DNA of 64,000 nt from Pseudoalteromonas byunsanensis (GCF_001854475.1 NZ_MNAN01000037.1:224762-288761), one strand, 5' to 3'; positions 1-9,214 are shown, numbered from the stretch's first letter. Program-made: numbers and translations. Notes: generated by a model not told the origin, from the letters alone.

Positions 1-449
1 TTTTGACCGTCAATGTCTAATAGTGCACTGCCATCGGCATTGAACTTTAAGGTATCGTGCGCACCACTGCCTTGGGTGCTGACATACTCACCTTTAGCTG
101 CATTATAGTTAAAGCGCTGCGCAAAGCCATCTGCCGTCACGCGCGTCACTGTGCTGCCTGCTTGGTTACGTGCCCCTTCAAGGGTAATCGATTTTAAAAA
201 CCCGAGGCGCCATTGGTCATCGTTATCACCATCAAAATGGCCCAAGCTGTTGTAGGTTCTTATCACCCCAAGTCCCAGTCCCAGCCCTTTTACCTGCTCA
301 TCTTGATGTTGCAACACCAAGTTACCTGTCGCTGCATTAACAAAGATGTTTTCTGATGCCTGCCCAAGAGCCGCACGCCCCTGTTGGCCTGAAAATGATG
401 TAGAGGTGTTAAAAAGACCGAGTCCTTCGCCTGAAATGATAGCGCCCAT
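1..449 (-). CDS. Rhs/YD-repeat-type protein, N-terminal part (cut by left edge)
   Basis: The open frame starts with an ATG at 447-449 and runs off the left edge without a stop, so only about 149 N-terminal residues are visible. It begins MGAIISGEGLGLFNTS and contains IFVNAATGNLVLQHQDE followed by an RTYNSLG motif. Statements of the type 'NxxTGNLxxxxxD ... RTYNS' are typical of the N-terminal region of bacterial Rhs/YD-repeat proteins, which are large secreted or surface polypeptides often ending in a toxin domain. No signal peptide is evident. The C-terminal end, where a toxin and immunity gene would lie, is outside the window, so toxin activity cannot be judged. A GGA-containing weak ribosome site precedes the ATG. 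Confidence 0.7.
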   Translation of the reverse strand, partial: MGAIISGEGLGLFNTSTSFSGQQGRAALGQASENIFVNAATGNLVLQHQDEQVKGLGLGLGVIRTYNSLGHFDGDNDDQWRLGFLKSITLEGARNQAGSTVTRVTADGFAQRFNYNAAKGEYVSTQGSGAHDTLKFNADGSALLDIDGQ

Positions 450-930
450 AATTTATCCAATTTATTTGCTAAAAAGTGTTTCTATGTACCTCTTCCAGCA
501 TTTTTCTAAAATCTTTAACAATTAATGATATTTTTTTTCATATCACGTTAAAAACAATAAATTAGGATTAGCAAGCCCACTGAGAAGCCTAAACAGCGCA
601 ACTATCACCATCGGAAAAATAATTAATCTGGTAACTTGTGCCTTGGAGTGAAGTGTATTTAAATGATGAAGCAGCCAACCCTTGATACTGACTGACATAT
701 CGGCTTACTGTTCTAAGTGATGCCTAGCGAGCTGATTTATTGCTTCCTAATGGATATATTGTTCAGTCCTTGAACCTAAAAATTGGTATGAATTTGAGGA
801 ATAGAAAGATATTTTTTAAAACCACTCCAACATGTAAATAAGGGGGTCCTCGATTTACAACCGTATTAAACCTCCAAGGAAAAGTGTCAATCGGTAATCT
901 CACAAATACAGCGATTACTTTTCCAGCCGC
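450..930. other. Intergenic region, no gene seen
   Basis: These 481 bases are AT-rich and hold the 5' region of the Rhs-type gene and the 3' region of the amidotransferase-like gene. A short dyad (GTAATC ... GATTAC) lies near 893-917 but has no T-run after it. I see no convincing short gene on either strand. Confidence 0.5.
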
Positions 931-1767
931 TCAACAGCTCTTTTTACTTCCCTTTGCCCTAGCCTCACACACTAACCAATCAAAAATATTGCGGTGGGCT
1001 TTCATGTAAAATAAATACTCTGGATGCCATTGTACCCCTAAAATCTTATCGCTCTTAGTGCTCTCCGTAACCTGATTAATACCGGATTTCTCTTTTCCTG
1101 TCACTTGCATATTATCGCCCGGCTGCGCAACAGCTTGAGAATGCAGAGCATTGACTCTCAAGGGTTCATCTCCAGCAATTTTCGAGATCAACGAGTCGTC
1201 CTGAGTATAAATGACCTTTTTACGCGGGAAGAAGCTGCGAATTCGCATTTCACGGCGCAATAGTGGCAGCGTCGAGGTGTACATCTTGCCACCTAATCGC
1301 GCATTAAGAAGTTGGTAACCCCGGCATATCGCTAAAATCGGTTTACCTTGTTGCAAAGCGTGATCAATAAACGCAATTTCCATATCATCTCTGGGTTTAT
1401 CATAACGGCCCTTGGAAAACCGATCCAAAAACTCTAATGGATAAACCAGCCACTCTTTTAGCTTCAGTGAAAGAGGTCTTTTGAATGCGGGTAAATCTTG
1501 CTGTTGATAGTTATCGGGGTGAATGTCTGAGCCACCACCAATAATGAAGCCATCATAATCGGTATTACCATCGAATTGCTTAGGTGTAACTCGGTAGGCT
1601 TTTCCACCCGATAGCCAGACGTTAAAAGCACTAAACAACCACGCAGTGGTGCCAGAATCATCTGGTCCAGTAACTGCTATTTTAGGTTTACCAATTGAGG
1701 ACATATCAACCCGATAGATTTGAACTGTTGAGAAAAACAGGGCTAGACAAAAAAAGCTTATCATCAA
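931..1767 (-). CDS. Class I glutamine amidotransferase-like / peptidase C26 protein
   Basis: This is a gamma-glutamyl-gamma-aminobutyrate hydrolase (PuuD)-like protein of the class I glutamine amidotransferase fold. The nucleophile elbow is visible as AICRGYQLLN (Cys in C-R-G), and the catalytic His follows near the C-terminus in GVQWHPEY. An IIGGGSDIHP loop typical of the family is present. Members cleave gamma-glutamyl amide bonds; the substrate here is unknown. The start is uncertain: the longest frame begins at 1767 with a hydrophobic stretch of about 21 residues, while the ATG at 1704 (MSSIGKPKIAV) fits the usual family N-terminus and length better. Neither has a good ribosome site. The gene is divergent from the next gene. 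Confidence 0.75.
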   Translation of the reverse strand: MMISFFCLALFFSTVQIYRVDMSSIGKPKIAVTGPDDSGTTAWLFSAFNVWLSGGKAYRVTPKQFDGNTDYDGFIIGGGSDIHPDNYQQQDLPAFKRPLSLKLKEWLVYPLEFLDRFSKGRYDKPRDDMEIAFIDHALQQGKPILAICRGYQLLNARLGGKMYTSTLPLLRREMRIRSFFPRKKVIYTQDDSLISKIAGDEPLRVNALHSQAVAQPGDNMQVTGKEKSGINQVTESTKSDKILGVQWHPEYLFYMKAHRNIFDWLVCEARAKGSKKSC

Positions 1768-1925
1768 GTGTATACGCTAAGCCTAAGGTTACAAAATTAA
1801 TATCACTGCGTAGTTACTACACTCACAGCTACATCCGTTCAATTAGTCATAGTCTGCAATGGCATTTCTGCGCATGTGAATTACTATTTAGGCTGTACAT
1901 TTCTCAAACACTCAAAGGAATAACC

Positions 1926-2804
1926 ATGGCAATTATCAACTACACAAGTTTAAATAATATCAAAAAGTTAACTATCAGTGAGATACCAACCACCCCAACC
2001 CAAATTGATGAGCAATTAGGCAACTACAATGAAATGGCCCATGCATTATCGCCATCCCCCTTTGATTTGATACGCCTAAGCATGACCCAGCCACTTACCT
2101 CGCAATATTGTGCGGCTTATAGCTTAACTGCCTCGGCGGCAACGCTTGGGATCTTGCCAGAAAATAAGGAAGTAGAGGTTAAACTAAGCGAGTACAACCC
2201 CTCTAAGATCACACTAAAGCGCGAAGACAACTTCACCACTTTGGCACTAAAACTCTATAAACTCACACGTTTCGATACTGCTGAAATACAAGATTTACTT
2301 CAAGTGAGTAGCGTACCCAAAGCAGTTGAAAAGGGAGGCAGTATGCCGCAACGGGTAACTAAAGTTGCAGCTAGTTTAGGCTTAGATGCCGAACTGTTCG
2401 TCACTAAGCAAGCTTGCGATAACTTTGCTACATTGGCACAAAAAGAGATAGACGAATTAGGGTCAAAAGTTAACCCACAGGATGTGTTGGCATTTGTTTT
2501 CGGCAAACCAGGCGAATATACCTTAACTGAGTCTCCCACGCCGATCCCTCAAGCGAATGAACTCAACCTAGTTTTAGTTCAGACCCCTGTAAATACACTA
2601 CATTGGGTAGCACTTAGTAGCGACAGCACCTACTTTGATTCTCTGCGCGACTTTCAGCCAGACGGTAAATTCGGCTGTGTTGGTAGTCAATGGTCAGCAA
2701 GACCTTATGTTGATACTGGTATTTGGATAACACTAAAAAACCAAGACAAAGTAAAAGGCGTGTCTCCTAAGTTAAATGTCACGGGCTTGTTTACTTTTGA
2801 CTGA
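1926..2804 (+). CDS. Uncharacterised protein, possible papain-like cysteine peptidase
   Basis: I do not recognise a named family. The start chosen is the ATG at 1926 because AAGGAATAACC lies directly upstream; the frame is open from 1695 but that part looks non-coding. The 292-aa product has no signal peptide or membrane segment. Three motifs in the order expected of a papain-like fold can be seen: Q60-Y-C62-A-A-Y-S-L, then T-L-H226-W-V-A-L, then Y-F-D238. Such a Cys...His...Asp order, with a Gln two residues before the Cys, is suggestive of a cysteine peptidase or transglutaminase-like fold but is inference only. The gene stands alone and ends in a strong terminator. Confidence 0.55.
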   Translation: MAIINYTSLNNIKKLTISEIPTTPTQIDEQLGNYNEMAHALSPSPFDLIRLSMTQPLTSQYCAAYSLTASAATLGILPENKEVEVKLSEYNPSKITLKREDNFTTLALKLYKLTRFDTAEIQDLLQVSSVPKAVEKGGSMPQRVTKVAASLGLDAELFVTKQACDNFATLAQKEIDELGSKVNPQDVLAFVFGKPGEYTLTESPTPIPQANELNLVLVQTPVNTLHWVALSSDSTYFDSLRDFQPDGKFGCVGSQWSARPYVDTGIWITLKNQDKVKGVSPKLNVTGLFTFD

Positions 2805-2809
2805 GGCCT

Positions 2810-2850
2810 AAACTAACCCTTTTCAGTAAGCTAGAAGGGGTTAGTTTTCG
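2810..2850 (+). terminator. Rho-independent terminator
   Basis: AAACTAACCC pairs with GGGTTAGTTT across a loop of about 17 bases, followed by a T-containing tail. It lies just after the stop of the preceding + strand gene. Confidence 0.7.
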
Positions 2851-2985
2851 TTCGTAGAGTTGGATTTTGCACGAAACACCTTTGCTTTAAAGCCTTACTA
2901 AAGGAATTTTGTTGTCAAATGAGCGAATGTAGGAAGTCTTATTGCGCAAGCATTTTATAAGACTTCTTTTTTTCTAAGATGACAC

Positions 2986-4128
2986 TTATTGCGCTGTTTT
3001 CCTTAAAATTAGCTGTTCACGAATTGCATTTCGTATCTGCGTATGTAGTTCAAGAACACGATTTATATCATCTAGATTCAAGGAAATATTTTCTAGCATC
3101 ACTAGGTCAATATTAAACTCTGGATAGTGGAGTGACATTGACATATACCCAGGTAAGTAGCCCGTATGACTATATTCTGAAAGACCTTCTTCAGTATTAA
3201 TTCTAAGCCCATAACCATAGCTCATATTAGGCCAAAAAAACTTCATTTGGGTATGTGCATCCGTCATAAGGCGGTAACTCTTAGCGCTGATTAACTTGCC
3301 ACTGTGAAACAGGTCTTGAAAAGACGCGAACGCCCTTGCCGACGCTATCAAACCACCTGCTGGCAGTAACATTTCATCTATTTCTAGATTTGTAGGCTGC
3401 AAACTCTCGGATTCTTCTAATCCTCTAATAAGCGACGTCACTTTTTGCTGAATAGATTCAATATTTCCTACCGCACTGTAAATTTGGCCCAACTTGTTTT
3501 CGTGTACAAATTGCATGACCTGTTCAGAAAAAGGTCGTTTATTTACTTTTTCAAGCACCTGACCCAAAAGAGCGTAGCCTAAATTGGAATATGCAAATTT
3601 GCTCCCAGGCTCAAAGAGATTTTGCTGACCCAAAGGCGCAATACCTGATGTGTTGCTCAGTAGATGGTGAACAGTGATCCGATTATCAAATCCCTCAGGC
3701 TTAGGTGTTGCAATTTCTTGAGATGAGCTTTGCACAGATAAATTGCTGTCCGTTTCACTATTATCTTCTTGAGTGCCAAATAGGTAAGTATTCAGTGGGC
3801 GCGCTAAGCCTAATTTTTCTTTATCAACTGCTTGCATGACCAAAGTTGCGGTAATTTGTTTAGACAACGATGCGACGACAAAGCTGGTTTCATATGTAAC
3901 TCCTTCGCCTATTTGTAGTTCTAATTAAGTAGTGCCATGTTCAAGTAAGAGAATACTGCCACTAAATGGCTGCATAGAGTTTTTTATTGTTGCCTCAACT
4001 ATACGCCCCATATTTTGTGTATTTGATACTGCTTTCACAGGCTGATGTATCGACACTGAAGCGCTGGTGCTATAACTCAACAGAAACAAAAAACAGCCCA
4101 ATAGATTGGGAAATTGGCCAGTGGGCAT
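2986..4128 (-). pseudogene. Serine hydrolase (class C beta-lactamase-like), interrupted by in-frame TAA
   Basis: Reading from 4128 downward, a signal-peptide-like N-terminus is followed by SGSILLLEHGTT, then a TAA stop at 3925-3927, then in the same frame LELQIGEGVTYETSF-VVASLSKQITA and on to a stop at 2986. All three catalytic motifs of the penicillin-binding-protein/beta-lactamase fold are preserved downstream of the stop: S-L-S-K, Y-S-N (YSNLGYALLGQ) and H-T-G (SHTGYLPGY). The catalytic Ser lies upstream of the first usable start codon (TTG at 3867), so a restart there would lack it. The single nonsense codon, with no other damage visible, points to a recent inactivation, a sequencing error or readthrough. 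Confidence 0.75.
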
Positions 4129-4239
4129 AGGTGATCCTTAACGTATTGAGTAAAAATAAGGCGAATGTTAGTGTTGGGGTAGAGAATTACTGATTCTTAA
4201 GTTTTTAACTTTACCACATGAATTTTATATAGATTTTAT

Positions 4240-4285
4240 GATAAAAACCAACTGGACAGCCACTCAAACCAAAGTGGCTGTCCAG
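4240..4285 (-). terminator. Rho-independent terminator
   Basis: A perfect 13-bp stem, CTGGACAGCCACT with AGTGGCTGTCCAG, encloses 8 bases; on the minus strand it is followed by TTGGTTTTTA. It lies downstream of the secreted-protein gene at 4341-4778. Confidence 0.85.
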
Positions 4286-4340
4286 AATGAGCTTGCTGTC
4301 GCTATTAATTCATTATTGCTAGATAAGGCTGATTGTTAGC

Positions 4341-4778
4341 TTAGTTAGCAATGCTCACTCTTACCACACCCCATGGTGACACTTCACCCGCAGGGTTGAT
4401 AACGCGAAATGGGATCATATCAAATCGATTGATGCCTTGTGTATCATCTGCCATGTATAGCAGTTTACCTTTGAATTTAATCCAGCGTCTATCTAGAGTA
4501 TTGTATGCAACCGCCTGACCATAAGCTGTTTCAGTCTTATCATAAAAGCTTATTTGCTCATATGACTTAGTTGAGTCCAGTTGAATACGCAACTCGCTGT
4601 TTGGATAATCAGGGTCAAATACGTAACCGTCTGCGAATAAATTAAATTCTTCTTGAATATACATTTGGGCATCGTATTCAAATGTTGTCTGACTAAGTTG
4701 AGGTGCAGCGCCTGCCAAAGATGTTACAAGTACAGAGCTTGCGAAAATTGCTTTTAACCAATGTGAGTTTAATTTCAT
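4341..4778 (-). CDS. Small secreted protein of unknown function
   Basis: The 145-aa product begins with a clear Sec signal peptide (MKLNSHWLKAIFASSVLVTS, cleavage likely after AGAA). The mature part is about 120 residues, acidic, rich in Tyr and Phe and without Cys. I recognise no domain. An AAGGATAT ribosome site precedes the ATG and a strong terminator follows the gene, so it is a single-gene unit. Its role is unknown. Confidence 0.7.
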   Translation of the reverse strand: MKLNSHWLKAIFASSVLVTSLAGAAPQLSQTTFEYDAQMYIQEEFNLFADGYVFDPDYPNSELRIQLDSTKSYEQISFYDKTETAYGQAVAYNTLDRRWIKFKGKLLYMADDTQGINRFDMIPFRVINPAGEVSPWGVVRVSIAN

Positions 4779-5302
4779 TTTAATATATCCTTATTACTAT
4801 ACGTTAACTCCACACACCAAAATTAACAAAATCAACATGTTAAATCAACTCATCAGATTCCGAGTTTATTATTTTTATATCGTAGATTGGGTAAGGCGTG
4901 AAACGCCGCCATTCGACAAGATCTGAAACTACGCAATGCTGGAAGACCCTGTGGCTTTTCCAACCTAGCATTCACTTTGTCACGCTGATGTGAGCAAAAA
5001 TTTTTCTCTAAAAAGCGCTTATTAATCAAAAAACAAGCTCATTTTTGTTAGAAAAAATCAATCTTTAAGCGCCTGCAACACACATTTATTTACATAGCTG
5101 CTACATTTATTTATGTCTACAAGGATGACTATGTTGGCATTGTCGCGTAAAGGACCATGCGTGCTGTACATGCTCAGAAGTAATCCATTAACAAGCAAAA
5201 CGACTTACACCGCCAATCATGCAAGGAAAGCATCTATTGTTACCAATGCTTTATCGCTAACCTGCTTGATATGTGACGCGGTAACAATACCAAGGAACTA
5301 TC
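4779..5302. other. Intergenic region with hairpins and a direct repeat
   Basis: This holds the promoters of two divergent genes. At 4881-4920 there is a hairpin-bearing stretch (GGCGT-GAA-ACGCC after CGTAGATTGGGTAA) resembling widely scattered REP/MITE-like units that start CGTAGGTTGGGT. At about 4936-4976, AATGCT...AGCATT flank an inner GGAA/TTCC stem. ACATTTATTTA occurs at 5082 and again at 5103, 21 bases apart, which could be a regulator site for the oxidase gene. The short open frame at 5113-5316 has no support as a gene. Confidence 0.45.
4881..4920. repeat. Possible REP/MITE-like element (degenerate)
   Basis: CGTAGATTGGGTAAGGCGTG followed by AAACGCCGCC forms a short hairpin and resembles the common CGTAGGTTGGGT...-type intergenic repeat of many proteobacteria. 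Only one copy is visible here, so repeat status is from general resemblance, not from this window. Confidence 0.35.
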
Positions 5303-7270
5303 ATGACCCATTATAAGTTTGGCAATGAGATTAAAAACAAATCAATCCCTAACAACGTCAAAGTCGCCATCGTTGGTGCTGGTATGTCAGGCCTTTACAG
5401 CGCTTGGCGATTAGAAAATGAAAGTAGCATCAACGATTTTGCTATTTTCGAACGCTCTGATCGCACAGGTGGACGCCTAGATTCAGATCTAATCAACTTC
5501 AAAAACCAAAAATCAGGACCAAATCAACCTAACACTATCACGGTAAAAGAAGAGCAAGGGGGTATGCGTTTCTTGTTCGATGGTATGGACGACTTAATGG
5601 CGCTGTTTCTGAAGTTAGATTTACAGGATGATATCGTCCCCTTTCCAATGAACAGCGATGGTAACAATCGCCTCTACTTCCGAGGTGAAGGGTTCTGTGT
5701 TAGTGAGGCCGCAGATGACGACTACTCTATTTGGTCAGCGCTGTATAACCTAGACCCCGCAGAGCGTGGGATGAACCCAACAGAGATTGTAAATGTGGTG
5801 TTCAATCGCATTTTACGAGCCAACCCGCAATTTAGTGAGCGCCCTGAAGTGAAAGGGCCAGAGTTTTGGCAGAAGTTTCGCCTAGACTGCCAATGGAATG
5901 GTAAGCCATTGAATGAATGGACTCTTTGGGATTTGTATTCGGATATGGGTTACTCTCAAGAGTGTATCACCATGTTGTATCGCGCCTTAGGCTTCAACGG
6001 CACATTTTTATCAAAAATGAATGCAGGTGTGGCCTATCAACTATTGGAAGACTTTCCTGCTGACGCAAAATTCCGCACGTTTAAAGATGGCTTTAGTACG
6101 CTGCCAAACGCCTTGGTAGATAAAGTAGGCACGGAGCGTATCCATCTGCAAACTGAGATTGAAGCAATTGATTATGACGAAGAATGTAAAGAGTATATTC
6201 TGCGCTATACCCACATTGACGAGCATAACCAAGAGCACCGCGGCCATATTCGTGCTGAAAAAGTGATTTTAGGTCTACCAAGGCTTGCTTTAGAGCGCTT
6301 GTTCATCGGTTCCAATGCATTCCATCGCTTACCTAAGGCTGAATCAGAGAAGATCTGGAATACCTTACAAACCGCAACCAATCAGCCTTTGCTAAAAATC
6401 AATTTATATTATGATACTGCTTGGTGGGCAACGGGTATTACGGGGCGACCTTCTGTTGAGTTTGGCCCTAACTTTGCAGATTTACCAACAGGCTCTGTGT
6501 ATCCATTTTATGCAATAAACGACCCCCTTGCGGCCGCGTTAATGTACGAAGAGCGTCGCACCAATCCAAGCAAAGAAACACAAGCTAAGTTGGACAAAAT
6601 AAACTCTGAAAAGTATCAGCGCCCAGCGGCATTAACCATCTACTGCGACTACCTAAATATAAATTTCTGGAGCACTTTACAAGACAAGGGAGAGCTTTAT
6701 CACAATCCAGATCAAGACCGCTATGTTGACTCCGTACCATCAGATATCTATCCAGCGTCTGTAGCTGTGGTTGAGCAAGCAACCGCGTTTTTCAAAAAAA
6801 TCTTCGACACGCATTATGTGCCACAACCTGTACTTACCAGTGCTCGTATTTGGGAAGGTAGCGTAAATTTTGATTTACCACAGAGCAGACAGTTTGGTTA
6901 TGGAGTGCATCAATGGGCGGTAGGTGCTGATGATAGAGCCGTGATGAAAGAGCTAACTGAACCACTACCAAACCTTTATACCTGTGGTGAAGCGTACTCT
7001 GACTATCAAGGCTGGGTTGAAGGCGCACTACGTTCAACAGATTTAGTACTTCAACAAGGCTTTGGTTTAGCGCCACTTAGCGAAGTGTATGAGCAGCAAA
7101 CAGGCCTGCCTCCTTCCGTTGCCATTACAGCAGTATACGAAGAAAATGCGTCAAAACTTATCAATGAGTATATTGACCCGCAACTAAGTTTGAGCGATGC
7201 ACCGATTGACCATACCTGCAATCGACACAGCGTATTGGGTGTTAACCTGACTTACTTCGATAAAGCCTAA
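5303..7270 (+). CDS. FAD-dependent amine/L-amino-acid oxidase
   Basis: This 655-aa protein belongs to the flavin amine oxidase superfamily. The N-terminal dinucleotide fold is clear: VAIVGAGMSGLYSA (GxGxxG, residues about 21-34), an acidic strand end FAIFERSDRTGGRL, and near the C-terminus LYTCGEAYSDYQGWVEGALR, the second FAD-contacting motif of the family. No signal peptide is present, so it should act in the cytoplasm, oxidising an amine or L-amino acid to an imine/2-oxo acid with release of H2O2 if it is a true oxidase. The substrate cannot be read from sequence. The ATG follows AAGGAACTATC. A 2-oxo-acid decarboxylase begins 57 bases downstream, suggesting that the oxo acid is passed on. 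Confidence 0.85.
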   Translation: MTHYKFGNEIKNKSIPNNVKVAIVGAGMSGLYSAWRLENESSINDFAIFERSDRTGGRLDSDLINFKNQKSGPNQPNTITVKEEQGGMRFLFDGMDDLMALFLKLDLQDDIVPFPMNSDGNNRLYFRGEGFCVSEAADDDYSIWSALYNLDPAERGMNPTEIVNVVFNRILRANPQFSERPEVKGPEFWQKFRLDCQWNGKPLNEWTLWDLYSDMGYSQECITMLYRALGFNGTFLSKMNAGVAYQLLEDFPADAKFRTFKDGFSTLPNALVDKVGTERIHLQTEIEAIDYDEECKEYILRYTHIDEHNQEHRGHIRAEKVILGLPRLALERLFIGSNAFHRLPKAESEKIWNTLQTATNQPLLKINLYYDTAWWATGITGRPSVEFGPNFADLPTGSVYPFYAINDPLAAALMYEERRTNPSKETQAKLDKINSEKYQRPAALTIYCDYLNINFWSTLQDKGELYHNPDQDRYVDSVPSDIYPASVAVVEQATAFFKKIFDTHYVPQPVLTSARIWEGSVNFDLPQSRQFGYGVHQWAVGADDRAVMKELTEPLPNLYTCGEAYSDYQGWVEGALRSTDLVLQQGFGLAPLSEVYEQQTGLPPSVAITAVYEENASKLINEYIDPQLSLSDAPIDHTCNRHSVLGVNLTYFDKA

Positions 7271-7278
7271 GAGCGTTT

Positions 7279-7303
7279 GTAGGAGGTAGCTGATACCTCC
7301 TAC
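7279..7303. other. Intergenic hairpin between oxidase and decarboxylase genes
   Basis: GTAGGAGGTA and TACCTCCTAC form a perfect 10-bp stem with a 5-base loop. There is no T-run, so it is more likely an mRNA stability or processing hairpin, or a partial attenuator, than a full terminator. It would keep the two genes in one transcript. Confidence 0.6.
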
Positions 7304-7327
7304 TCAATACAATCACAGAGAAATATT

Positions 7328-9130
7328 ATGAACAATGTAATCAACGACTACTGTGTTGCTGACTATCTAAAAGCACGCCTGGAAGAAATAGGTGTAGAGC
7401 AAATGTTTGGTGTTGCCGGAAATTACACCGCAGCTTTACTCGATACCATACTGGCAGATGATAATTCGCCAATTAAGATCTCAGGTAATGCTAACGAGAT
7501 CTGTGCAGGCTTTGCGGCCGATGCCTATGCAAGACTCAAAGGGGTCAGCGCGCTTTATGTGACCTACAGCGTAGGCGCATTTAGCTTGCTAAACACAATC
7601 GCAGGCTCATTTGTCGAGCAAGTTCCGGTTATTCTGATCAACGGCGCCCCGACCAATAAAGAAGATCAAATTTCTAAACAGGCAGGGTTGCTGTATTCGC
7701 ACACCACAGGCTATGATTTTGTGGACATTCACATGTTCAAGCCTATCACTGTTGCTGCTGAGCGCATCACCAACGCCCAACAAGCGCCATACCAAATTGA
7801 TTCAGCCATCACCGCCATGCTGACGCAAAAACGGCCCATTTACTTTGAAGTGGCAGAAGATGTTTGGCGCACACCATGCGTTAAGCCCGTTGGCAAACTG
7901 AGCTCAGGTGCTAATGCAACCATCACTATCAGCGAAGCAAGCAATGCCGCGCAAGCCACCGTTGAGTTGATGCTTAGCAAGCCAAACAGTATCTTCTGGG
8001 CAGGGATAGAGTTGCAACGCTATGGCTTACAGGACAAGTTTTTAACGCTATTAGATACCCTTAATCGCTCACACACGTTACCAAATCAGCATATTCACTT
8101 TGTTACCACTGCGCTGAGTAAGTCCGTTATCGAAGAAACTCACCCATGGTTTGAAGGCTGTGTCACCCTAAAAAATAAAGAAATAGCCGAGCTTGTGGGT
8201 GAGGACGGTGCGTTAATCGGTATTGGCGCTTGGACCACGGGTAAAGATACTGGGAATGAAGATATCCGCAGTAGCAAAACCGTACTCGCCGCACACGGTG
8301 GTGTGTTTGTTGGTGCGAATTTCTATCCCTCAGTTCAACTAGAGCAGTATCTTGATGCCCTTATTGAAAAGTTTACTGAACTGGCCATGGTTGAAACACC
8401 AAAGTTATCTGGGCTCAGACTGACCAAGCCATTAATTAAAACAGCAAGCTTAGCACCGAACAGCGACAGTACATTGGGTTATGACAACTTCTTTCATACT
8501 ATGAGCCAGTGGATCAGTGAAGATGACGTGATGGTCGTCGACGCAGGATTTCCACTCATTGGCGCGCAAGGGGTTAAGATCCCAAGCCGAAATGGTTTTG
8601 TAGCACAAGCTGCCTGGCTATCCATAGGTTACTCTGTCCCTGCGGGCACAGGCGTAAAATGTGCTTTTCCCGATAAACGTTCTATTGTCGTGGTGGGCGA
8701 TGGTGCGTTTCACGAAACCTGCCAAGCCGTTGCAGACCAACATGCATACGGACAAAACACCGTGGTATTTGTAATCGCTAATGGCATTTACGGCATTGAG
8801 CAATATTTGGTGAACCCTAACCCATTTAGAACGCCGCCAGTTGAATACAACGACAAGCTGCTAGACAATGTATACGCCTACAACGAGTTACCGAGTTGGA
8901 ACATCTCGAAGTTAACTGATGCTTTGGGTGGTGTAGGTAGAAAAGTCAGCCATATGAGTGAGTTAATGGCTGTAATGGAAGAGATCCGCTGCAACCCAGA
9001 GAGTAACTTTTTGGTGGAGGTGGTGATCCCCAAAGAAAACGTACCTCTTTCTATCGCTCAGGAAGCAGATAGTGCGGTGGGTGAGGATGAGATTGAAAAC
9101 CCAAATTGGCCCCCCGCAAGTAAATTCTAA
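7328..9130 (+). CDS. Thiamine-diphosphate-dependent 2-oxo-acid decarboxylase
   Basis: The 600-aa product matches the pyruvate/indolepyruvate/phenylpyruvate decarboxylase family in length and layout. The N-terminal PYR domain has the catalytic Glu in GNANEICAGFAADAYAR; the C-terminal PP domain has the ThDP motif GDGAFHETCQAV...VIANGIYG (GDG to N). An SHTTG sequence stands where many relatives have HHTLG, so one of the paired His residues is absent. It would decarboxylate a 2-oxo acid to an aldehyde. Following directly after the oxidase gene, it suggests a two-step conversion of an amino acid to the one-carbon-shorter aldehyde. Whether the substrate is aromatic is not decided by the sequence. 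Confidence 0.85.
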   Translation: MNNVINDYCVADYLKARLEEIGVEQMFGVAGNYTAALLDTILADDNSPIKISGNANEICAGFAADAYARLKGVSALYVTYSVGAFSLLNTIAGSFVEQVPVILINGAPTNKEDQISKQAGLLYSHTTGYDFVDIHMFKPITVAAERITNAQQAPYQIDSAITAMLTQKRPIYFEVAEDVWRTPCVKPVGKLSSGANATITISEASNAAQATVELMLSKPNSIFWAGIELQRYGLQDKFLTLLDTLNRSHTLPNQHIHFVTTALSKSVIEETHPWFEGCVTLKNKEIAELVGEDGALIGIGAWTTGKDTGNEDIRSSKTVLAAHGGVFVGANFYPSVQLEQYLDALIEKFTELAMVETPKLSGLRLTKPLIKTASLAPNSDSTLGYDNFFHTMSQWISEDDVMVVDAGFPLIGAQGVKIPSRNGFVAQAAWLSIGYSVPAGTGVKCAFPDKRSIVVVGDGAFHETCQAVADQHAYGQNTVVFVIANGIYGIEQYLVNPNPFRTPPVEYNDKLLDNVYAYNELPSWNISKLTDALGGVGRKVSHMSELMAVMEEIRCNPESNFLVEVVIPKENVPLSIAQEADSAVGEDEIENPNWPPASKF

Positions 9131-9197
9131 CCGGCTGTAATATTTACTTTTTAAAACCCTGTGAAATATTCTCGGGGTTTCGCTCTTCAACCTTAGC

Positions 9198-9214
9198 TGT
9201 TAAGGGCCTTAACA
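9198..9214. promoter_or_regulatory. Palindrome, possible operator
   Basis: TGTTAAGG-G-CCTTAACA is a perfect 8+1+8 dyad, extended by TTAGC/GCTAA at 9193-9221. It lies between the decarboxylase and YciI-like genes, about 160 bases before the latter. No T-run follows. It could be a repressor operator or part of a structured 3' end. Confidence 0.4.

Noticed and set aside
1695..1925. N-terminal extension of the papain-like protein
   Set aside because: A strong ribosome site precedes the ATG at 1926, and the extension overlaps the divergent gene's start.
5113..5316. 67-codon open frame upstream of the oxidase gene
   Set aside because: No ribosome site of note, no recognisable protein character, and it overlaps the oxidase start; probably promoter DNA.
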